DNA of 34,753 bases from CAZZCP01 sp964653235 (lineage in GTDB: Bacteria > Bdellovibrionota > Bdellovibrionia > Bdellovibrionales > UBA840): contig CAZZCP010000018.1 in assembly GCA_964653235.1 (NCBI GenBank), positions 1-34,753 on the forward strand, in the 5' to 3' direction. The notes beneath the pieces were generated by a model. That model was given only the letters and a program-made list of their open reading frames with translations. It had not been told where the DNA came from and did not search any database. The translations under genes were made by a program, and so were the position numbers. How positions within the stretch are numbered: the stretch's first letter is position 1; every line of letters begins with the position of its first letter. Below, piece by piece: positions 1 through 5,229 of the stretch.

Positions 1-52
1 GGACAAATGGCTGCGGTTTCAAAAATTAAAAAAGTGAAACAAAAGGGAGCAG
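1..52 (-). repeat. Dispersed inverted-repeat element, copy 1 (partial, cut by window edge)
   Basis: Positions 32-52 match the 21-bp terminal inverted repeat seen at 3400, 5054, 32541 and 34715 (reverse complement starts CTGCTCCCTTTTGTTTC). Reading inward, the reverse complement continues with a T-run, as at the left end of the complete copies, and the outer flank reads AGCT, the signature of that end. Positions 1-31 match the complete copies poorly, so this copy is either divergent or internally deleted. It ends 3 nt from the stop codon of the minus-strand gene that follows. Confidence 0.75.
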
Positions 53-55
53 CTT

Positions 56-655
56 CTAAAAATCCACTTCAGCTCCCAAAGAGAGCATAAAAGGAATAGG
101 TACAAAGCTATCTCCTTCCAATTCTCCAGTGTAGGCCGAGTTTAAAAGAAAGCGGGTGTGAAGACTGGCTAAAAACTTAAAGTTCTTTTTTAAGTTTTTC
201 CGATAGCCTGCTCCAGCTCCAAAAAACAGAAAAGACCTTGTAGAAACATAGGTGTCTTCAACAAAAACACGGTCAGATGTTTCTACCTCGACTTGCACCA
301 AGCTGTCTTGACCAATGCTGTAGCCGCCGCCAATCTCCCAATACCAGTCCGTTTTTTCGACAACATAGAAGGCACCAATTTTCCACCATTCCTGGCTGAT
401 CGTTCTTTGTAGTTGATCTGCATTTGTAAAAACATTCGATTTGAACTCTACATTTTCAACGCGAAATTTGATCGGAGTCTTTCCAAATTTTTGTGTAAAG
501 TAAATGCTAAACTGATTTCCAATCCCCATTCCAGTGGCATCTTGTGACATATCCGATACCAAAAGTGAACCAGAGAGACCCATTTCGATACCTAGCTGAG
601 ACCGATTTGCCGCCATAGCGGAGAAACTTACAAAAAGTATGCATAATATTTTAAT
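56..655 (-). CDS. Outer-membrane beta-barrel protein, probable ATT start
   Basis: The protein of about 199 residues has alternating hydrophobic and polar strands, many aromatic and glycine residues, and ends in a C-terminal Phe (EVDF), all typical of small outer-membrane barrels. The first ATG (614-616) leaves only a fragment of a signal peptide (MAANRSQ). Reading upstream in frame gives IKILCILFVSFSAMA before ANRSQ, a convincing secretion signal, but no ATG, GTG or TTG precedes it. The first codon of that stretch is ATT (653-655), overlapping the stop of the upstream barrel gene by one base and preceded by GGTGAT, which matches the anti-Shine-Dalgarno, about 8 nt away. I therefore place the start at ATT. 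The gene is translationally coupled to the gene at 651-2150. Specific function is unknown. Confidence 0.75.
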   Translation of the reverse strand: MKILCILFVSFSAMAANRSQLGIEMGLSGSLLVSDMSQDATGMGIGNQFSIYFTQKFGKTPIKFRVENVEFKSNVFTNADQLQRTISQEWWKIGAFYVVEKTDWYWEIGGGYSIGQDSLVQVEVETSDRVFVEDTYVSTRSFLFFGAGAGYRKNLKKNFKFLASLHTRFLLNSAYTGELEGDSFVPIPFMLSLGAEVDF

Positions 656-2150
656 GCCGATACATCACCCCAATGTAAAGAGGCGTAAGCCTCGTGTACT
701 GATACCGAGATATGCTTTCGTCTTCTCCGTTTTTATTAGAGATTTGTCCAAATTCATAATTCACTTGAAACTGCACCCAAAACTTAGCCCAAGGGTTCCA
801 ATTGGCCATGATTTTTAGTTCGTAAAGATCACCGCGAGTCTCGGTAAAGCTAAATTTAGAATCAATGGGTTTTGAATATAGAAAACGCAATCCACCGCGC
901 CATCTGTCGCTAAAAATACCCATAAACTCCAAACCAGCTATGGCACCATCAGTAGGCAGTAAACTAAAAGTTGAGTCATAGAATTCATAGAAATTCGAGT
1001 GGCGATATCCAAGAAGAAAACTTTGTTCAAAGCCCTTTACGCCAAAGCGAAAGCGATTGATTAAACTAGCTCGAAAGTGTTGTAGATTAAAGTTCCCTAA
1101 ATCTTGATTGCCATCTTCGAGTTCGATCGTCACAGAGTAGGCTTTGCTGGCTTGCAGGTTGGCAAAAAAGTGTTTTACTAAAGGGCTTGAATCTAGCTCG
1201 CCGCTCGATCGTGCATTGCGATTTGAAGTATAACTATAGGTGAACGAATCAAAAGAGAAGCCAAATCCAACGTAGTGATCAGTATCTGAAATAATATGCG
1301 GACTTGTTTTAAAATTTTCCCAGTCCGATTCGATGCCTTTTGATTTTATGTCTTCTTTGGTGATCACTTTCCAGCGATACTCACCGCGAGCTAAGTTTGT
1401 AAGTGTATCTTCAAGCCCAGTTAAGTTTTCTTTTTTGTAAAATTCACGCCATTCCTTATTCTCTTTTCTTTCTAAAATGACATCCGTGTAATGAGTGGCT
1501 GAAAAACGAGACCATACTAGTTTGTGATTTCGATTTGCAGGAAGTTCAATGTTCTGAATCGGTGCAATCAATTTCGGTTTTTCAAGATTTTTTTGTTCAA
1601 TCAAGAAATTTCTTTCTGCTACATAATCACTAATGTATTCTCCTTCATAAATTGTACGAACTTTCCATAAATATTCACCTTCCTCTAGAGTATCTACGAG
1701 AATCTTATTTTCTTTGGTTTTGCCTTCATAAATTTTTCTGCCAGTGGTTTTGGTAATTAGAATCTCATACTCGGGTTCTCCTTCCGTAGGCTTCCACTGA
1801 AATTCAATTTTGGGTCGCACCTCAAAAAAAGCATATTTAGTCGCATTTTCGGGTGCTTTGAGTTCTGGCGGATAAGGTTTAATAATCAATCTTTGCGGCT
1901 CAGACCAATATCCAGGTTTTTTGTTTTTATCGATCACTCTTACTCTATAAAAGTAGTTTCCCATTTTCAGGTTGTACTTAAATCGAGGTTTTCGAGTGAG
2001 TTTTCTTACAACTTTATCTTTGAAATCAGCTTGCTTTGCAATATGTATTTGGTAAGCAAGAGCACCTTCCATAGGGTCCCAGCTCAAATCGACCTCGCGA
2101 GCAAAGACACTCAAAGGGCATAAAATAAGAAGAATAAACCAGTTGCGCAT
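651..2150 (-). CDS. Secreted protein with fibronectin/Ig-like repeats and a C-terminal outer-membrane barrel
   Basis: This 499-residue protein starts with a signal peptide (MRNWFILLILCPLSVFA). Residues from about 20 to 280 contain three repeated Ig/Fn3-like units with the pattern WxP...Y.I then about 25 residues then G.Y.W.V. The second half (about 290-499) is rich in alternating aromatic strands and looks like a beta-barrel ending in YRH. The same WxP...GxYxWxV units occur in the FecR-domain protein at 5230-7371. It forms a two-gene unit with the barrel gene downstream. There is no Shine-Dalgarno; a near-consensus promoter lies immediately before the ATG. It may span the outer membrane with a periplasmic or surface repeat region; the substrate or partner cannot be read from sequence. 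Confidence 0.85.
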   Translation of the reverse strand: MRNWFILLILCPLSVFAREVDLSWDPMEGALAYQIHIAKQADFKDKVVRKLTRKPRFKYNLKMGNYFYRVRVIDKNKKPGYWSEPQRLIIKPYPPELKAPENATKYAFFEVRPKIEFQWKPTEGEPEYEILITKTTGRKIYEGKTKENKILVDTLEEGEYLWKVRTIYEGEYISDYVAERNFLIEQKNLEKPKLIAPIQNIELPANRNHKLVWSRFSATHYTDVILERKENKEWREFYKKENLTGLEDTLTNLARGEYRWKVITKEDIKSKGIESDWENFKTSPHIISDTDHYVGFGFSFDSFTYSYTSNRNARSSGELDSSPLVKHFFANLQASKAYSVTIELEDGNQDLGNFNLQHFRASLINRFRFGVKGFEQSFLLGYRHSNFYEFYDSTFSLLPTDGAIAGLEFMGIFSDRWRGGLRFLYSKPIDSKFSFTETRGDLYELKIMANWNPWAKFWVQFQVNYEFGQISNKNGEDESISRYQYTRLTPLYIGVMYRH

Positions 2151-2159
2151 ACTATGAAT

Positions 2160-2188
2160 AGTATAGAAATATCAGCTGCTGATGTCTA
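2160..2188 (-). promoter_or_regulatory. Sigma70-like promoter for the 651-2150 gene
   Basis: On the minus strand TAGACA (2183-2188) and TATACT (2160-2165) are separated by 17 bp, each 5/6 to consensus. The -10 box ends only 9 nt before the ATG, so the message would have a 5' leader of about 0-3 nt. A 6-bp-arm palindrome (TACTAT/ATAGTA, about 2149-2162) overlaps the -10 box and start codon and could be an operator. Confidence 0.6.
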
Positions 2189-2214
2189 AATCTTTTGTTT
2201 CTGACCAAGGTCTA

Positions 2215-2243
2215 TTGAGTGTTCATTAAGTCTAGCCGATAAA
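2215..2243 (+). promoter_or_regulatory. Possible sigma70-like promoter for the 2249 gene
   Basis: TTGAGT (2215-2220) and GATAAA (2238-2243) are spaced by 17 bp, each 4/6 to consensus. The -10 box ends 5 nt before the ATG at 2249, and there is no Shine-Dalgarno, consistent with a leaderless message. It is divergent from the promoter at 2160-2188. The boxes are weak, so the call is tentative. Confidence 0.4.
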
Positions 2244-2248
2244 AATGT

Positions 2249-3109
2249 ATGAAACTCTTTTTTGTGATTCTTTTCTTTCTGTCTACTGCAAAAGCTCGAG
2301 ATTGTTACGGTTTGATCAATGAAGCGCAAAGTATATTACAGAATAAGTCTTGCCAAGATGTGGGAAAATTCTATTCTAAGCTTGTAAAATGCTGTTCAGA
2401 AAAGAGCCTAAAATCTTTTACCGATCACTTGCAATGCAAGGCTTATATGGAATCGGCCGTTTTTAATAATCCAAATCTTGAAATTGCTAAATTTATGATT
2501 CATGTAAACTCTCATCTCTACAATTCTTTTATTAATAAAGAGACTTGTTGGCCTGATGTAAAGCAGCTGATTCGTTCGGCAAAGTCAGCCAGAAAATACA
2601 TCAATCAATATTTTCAAGTGCACAAGGCCGATATCTTACTTAAATCAGGTTATGCAGTTGGCGAAAAAAATTACGAAAAATGGGTGAATTCACGGCACTT
2701 TCTTTATTACTCAAGTTTTCTTCAACAAGCTAAGTTACTGATTGAATTTGATATTTGCAAAAAAATGGGAGAGGATTGGCCCAGTTGTAAAATCGATGTG
2801 AAAACAATGATTAAAAATCAGTATCCATTGACCTACTACTATTCACAGGTAGCTCCTGAAAGACAGAACTACAAAAAAAAGATGGCTCAGTTACTTAAAA
2901 AAGAGGTACAAAAAGGTACACGTGCTTGCAAGCGAGTGGCCGACAATCTCTTTCCGAACATTGATAGCGTTGATGCTTTAGATGTAGAGAGCATTAACTC
3001 CACACAATTTGTAAATGGAACTGGACTTGCCGAGCTCAAAATCATAAAATCTGCCATTGACAAGATAACAGATCTTGATAGCAATTGTAGATCTCCAGCG
3101 AGCGAATAA
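2249..3109 (+). CDS. Secreted cysteine-rich protein of unknown function
   Basis: The 286-residue product has a short N-terminal signal peptide (MKLFFVILFFLSTAKA) and an exported, mostly helical, lysine-rich remainder with about ten Cys residues, including a CC pair, suggesting disulfide bonds in the periplasm. I recognise no family. The stop overlaps the next gene's start (TAATG), so it is co-translated with the Smr-domain gene. The start at 2249 is chosen because it gives the signal peptide; the ATG at 2245 is out of frame. Confidence 0.75.
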   Translation: MKLFFVILFFLSTAKARDCYGLINEAQSILQNKSCQDVGKFYSKLVKCCSEKSLKSFTDHLQCKAYMESAVFNNPNLEIAKFMIHVNSHLYNSFINKETCWPDVKQLIRSAKSARKYINQYFQVHKADILLKSGYAVGEKNYEKWVNSRHFLYYSSFLQQAKLLIEFDICKKMGEDWPSCKIDVKTMIKNQYPLTYYYSQVAPERQNYKKKMAQLLKKEVQKGTRACKRVADNLFPNIDSVDALDVESINSTQFVNGTGLAELKIIKSAIDKITDLDSNCRSPASE

Positions 3110-3348
3110 TGAAATCAATAGACCTACATGGTTATAGAGTCGAAGAGGTGGCCGAGGCCGTCGATGCCTTTTTACATCAGCTCAATCAATCGGGAGCAAA
3201 CCGAGGAAAAATTGTAACAGGCAAGGGCACTGGCAAAGTGCAAAAAGAGGTTATTAAGTACCTTAAGTTGGGCGGCTATCCTTGGCAGTATGAAACTCTA
3301 AAGAATGGGAATCAAAATACAGGTGTGATTATTTTGCTTCTCGATTAG
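3109..3348 (+). CDS. Stand-alone Smr-domain protein
   Basis: The 79-residue protein is almost exactly one Smr domain. It has the N-terminal DLHGYRVEEV motif (usual form DLHG) and the central TGKGTGK loop, corresponding to the HGxG/TGxG loop of Smr nucleases. Smr domains of MutS2 and small Smr proteins bind or nick branched DNA or cleave RNA. Here the domain stands alone, with no MutS2 ATPase. The start overlaps the stop of the secreted-protein gene upstream (TAATG), an odd pairing of an exported and a cytoplasmic protein. A copy of the dispersed repeat begins about 50 nt downstream. Confidence 0.85.
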   Translation: MKSIDLHGYRVEEVAEAVDAFLHQLNQSGANRGKIVTGKGTGKVQKEVIKYLKLGGYPWQYETLKNGNQNTGVIILLLD

Positions 3349-3399
3349 CTCTTGTTGAGGTTTTGTCTTCAATAACACCCTAAAGCTCATTCTTCAAAG

Positions 3400-3570
3400 C
3401 TGCTCCCTTTTATTTCACTTTTTTTCTTAAATTCATTTGCAGTTTCAATGACCTAGGATTCTTGTTAGAAAATGCACCAAATTTTTAAAAAGCTCGGACA
3501 GAATACACCTTATATTTTTAATACTTATATGCTCTCAGACGGACGTCCGAAGTGAAATAAAAGGGAGCAG
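3400..3570 (+). repeat. Dispersed 171-bp inverted-repeat element, copy 2 (complete)
   Basis: It is bounded by perfect 21-bp inverted repeats at 3400-3420 and 3550-3570. The interior aligns with copy 3 over all 129 bp without a gap, about three quarters identical by my hand count. It contains the shared block TTTCAATGACCTAGGAT, a TCGGAC box (3494-3499) and a GGACGTCC palindrome next to the right repeat. Flanks show AGCT at the left end and TTTA at the right end, as in other copies. It lies between convergent genes, 22 nt past the right-hand gene's stop. In the frame described in the findings this copy has two in-frame stops. Confidence 0.9.
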
Positions 3571-3591
3571 TTTATGAAATCTTATCACGCC

Positions 3592-4104
3592 CTAATTATT
3601 TTCGCCCAAAAGCGCTTTTTTGAGCTCTTCGGTGGGAGGAGATTTTCCAAACCAAGAATCAAAAAGCAGTTTTGATAAACCTGGATTGGTAAAAGTCACC
3701 TCTTTGCCTTGTCGATTGACGATGACTCGGTCAGAAAAAAAAGTGTATACATGTTTGTGGTCTTCTTTGATTTCAATGACCGAATCGAGAAAGGCTTTGG
3801 TTTCAACCTTACAAGGTTTTTCGCAGTTCTCGGTAAAAGATTTTTGCCATGCTTCAATCGATTCTTCTTTTTTGATGTCATAAAAAAAATGCATTTTAAG
3901 TCTTTTAGGGCTTTGCGGCTTTAAATCTTTGGCATAAAAAGCAGCTTCATATACTTTGGCTCGAAACCAGTAGGCCTTGCGGTAGCCTTGCCCCATTTTC
4001 GAGATCTTTTGTCCATCGATTTCTTCTGTGGGGCCAAAAAACTCATTGGCCGCTGAAACTTTCAAACATAATATACAGAGAAGTGAAAAAACTATTTTTA
4101 CCAT
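3592..4104 (-). CDS. Periplasmic chalcone-isomerase-like domain protein
   Basis: The 170-residue protein starts with a signal peptide (MVKIVFSLLCILCLKVSA). The mature part resembles the bacterial chalcone isomerase-like family: an early hydrophobic strand with YEAAFYAKDL, a central segment with Y-F-S-D-R-V, and a C-terminal DSWFGKSPPTEELKKALL, a WFG-x-P signature. Bacterial members are usually secreted and of unknown activity; no isomerase function should be assumed. An upstream GTG at 4122 would add six residues; I chose the ATG at 4104. Its 5' end overlaps the 5' end of the divergent MauE-like gene by 22 bp, which is unusual. Confidence 0.75.
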   Translation of the reverse strand: MVKIVFSLLCILCLKVSAANEFFGPTEEIDGQKISKMGQGYRKAYWFRAKVYEAAFYAKDLKPQSPKRLKMHFFYDIKKEESIEAWQKSFTENCEKPCKVETKAFLDSVIEIKEDHKHVYTFFSDRVIVNRQGKEVTFTNPGLSKLLFDSWFGKSPPTEELKKALLGENN

Positions 4105-4535
4105 TACGCATATTATTCTCACTTTTATTTTTGACTACTGCAATAGGTAAATTGCTCGACAATCGTGGCTTTGCAAAAGTGATTGAAACCTATCAGTTTG
4201 ATCTTCCAAAAGCTATTCTTTTGCCTTTTGCATTGCTCATTTCGTTAACTGAGCTCTATTTTGCAATTCAGATTTTTCGCAATAATCATCCCAAGTTGAA
4301 TGCCTGGTTTGCGATTCTCTCTCATTTTGGCTATACTGTCTTAGCTATTGTTACTCTTTCTCGCGGGATTCAATTGCAAAATTGTGGCTGTTTTGGGGTC
4401 TTCTGGGCAAGACCAATGACGAATCAAACTGTGGTTGAAGATGCGACGCTTTTGTTGATTTCAGTACTTTTTTTGCTGTCGCTTCCCGAAACTCAAAAGG
4501 GTATTTCTTCATCAACAGGCAGTGGCAGTAAGTGA
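4083..4535 (+). CDS. MauE/DoxX-like four-helix membrane protein
   Basis: The 150-residue protein has about four transmembrane helices. It opens like MauE (LRILFSLLFLTTAIGKLLDN, then an F..VIETYQFDLP segment and TELYF in helix 2) and has the paired-cysteine NCGCFG motif after helix 3. MauE-type proteins are linked to thiol/disulfide handling in the envelope; here there is no methylamine dehydrogenase context, so the role is open. The start is GTG at 4083 with a weak purine run (GAGAA) just before it. The start region overlaps the divergent gene by 22 bp and the 3' end overlaps the convergent gene at 4493 by 43 bp. Confidence 0.75.
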   Translation: MKKLFLPLRILFSLLFLTTAIGKLLDNRGFAKVIETYQFDLPKAILLPFALLISLTELYFAIQIFRNNHPKLNAWFAILSHFGYTVLAIVTLSRGIQLQNCGCFGVFWARPMTNQTVVEDATLLLISVLFLLSLPETQKGISSSTGSGSK

Positions 4536-4957
4536 GAATCAACTAAAGAGTCAATAGAAGCTTCGTTTTGTTCAAGATATTCTTTATTTAGCTCTAGCAT
4601 AAAATCAATCATTTCTCTCTCAACATTCGTCAGTATTTTTCCTGCTTGATAATTCATAATTAAAGTATTGAGTTGCTCTTCTGTAAGCTTGTATATTTTT
4701 TCTCCATTGGCTCGGATCCAATAGGGCCGTTCTGTCCACCATTCAGAATTGGGTATCCACTTGCTACGGTTTAATTTTCCCTTGGTCTGATCATAAAATA
4801 ACCAACCACCTTCTTCATACCAGCCTGCTTCTTTTGTAAGTGCCAATAGTCCATCTCTTTGAGTCTGGCTCAGGTTCTTCCAGCTTGGAACTTCGAAATG
4901 CAATTGGCAAGTGTATGCAGAGTTTAGAAAAGACAGAAGGACCAATACGTAGCGCAC
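4493..4957 (-). CDS. Small secreted protein of unknown function
   Basis: The 154-residue product has a signal peptide (MRYVLVLLSFLNSAYT) followed by CQLHFEVPSW. The rest is Trp- and Glu-rich (WYEEGGWLFYDQ, EWWTERPYW) with a C-terminal acidic helix. I recognise no family. The mature N-terminus (Cys-x-Leu-His-Phe-Glu-Val) resembles that of the secreted protein at 32000-32470, which also lies beside a copy of the dispersed repeat. The start is GTG at 4957 with no Shine-Dalgarno and a possible promoter 6 nt upstream. The 3' end overlaps the MauE-like gene tail-to-tail by 43 bp. Confidence 0.65.
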   Translation of the reverse strand: MRYVLVLLSFLNSAYTCQLHFEVPSWKNLSQTQRDGLLALTKEAGWYEEGGWLFYDQTKGKLNRSKWIPNSEWWTERPYWIRANGEKIYKLTEEQLNTLIMNYQAGKILTNVEREMIDFMLELNKEYLEQNEASIDSLVDSHLLPLPVDEEIPF

Positions 4958-4963
4958 GAATTG

Positions 4964-4992
4964 AATCTAGCAATCGTAGGGGGGTGTGAAAA
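4964..4992 (-). promoter_or_regulatory. Weak promoter candidate for the 4493-4957 gene
   Basis: On the minus strand TTTTCA (4987-4992) and TAGATT (4964-4969) are 17 bp apart, each 4/6 to consensus. The -10 box ends 6 nt before the GTG start, again with no Shine-Dalgarno. On its own this is weak; it gains weight from the same spacing at several other genes here. Confidence 0.35.
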
Positions 4993-5053
4993 CTGATACT
5001 TGAATGCTCATAAAGATCTCATCATTCGGGTAAAAACTTCTTACTTTACCTAG

Positions 5054-5224
5054 CTGCTCCCTTTTGTTTCACTTTTTTCACCAGACTCTTTTTTAATTTC
5101 AATGACCTAGGATATATGTCCGAAAATGCCCCAAAATCTTCAGACTCTCGGACAGAATATACAAAACATTTTAGGTATTTATCTACTCTCGGACGGACGT
5201 CCGAAGTGAAATAAAAGGGAGCAG
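5054..5224 (+). repeat. Dispersed 171-bp inverted-repeat element, copy 3, with 10-bp flanking direct repeats
   Basis: Terminal inverted repeats lie at 5054-5074 and 5204-5224 (20 of 21 matched). A 10-bp direct repeat, CTTACTTTAC, occurs at 5040-5049 and 5229-5238, four bases outside each end, and reads as a target-site duplication. The right duplicate contains the last codons and stop of the FecR-like gene, so the element sits directly after that stop. The interior has four TCGGAC/GTCCGA boxes (5118, 5148, 5189, 5199), the last two forming a palindrome. One frame is open from the left inverted repeat to TAA in the right one, ending RTSEVK. Confidence 0.92.
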
Positions 5225-5229
5225 TTTAC

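Noticed and set aside
3374..3596. CACCCTAA and CGCCCTAA about 17 bp outside each end of copy 2, as a possible target duplication
   Set aside because: They are imperfect and not adjacent to the element; the 10-bp repeat at copy 3 lies four bases from each end, so this match is probably chance.
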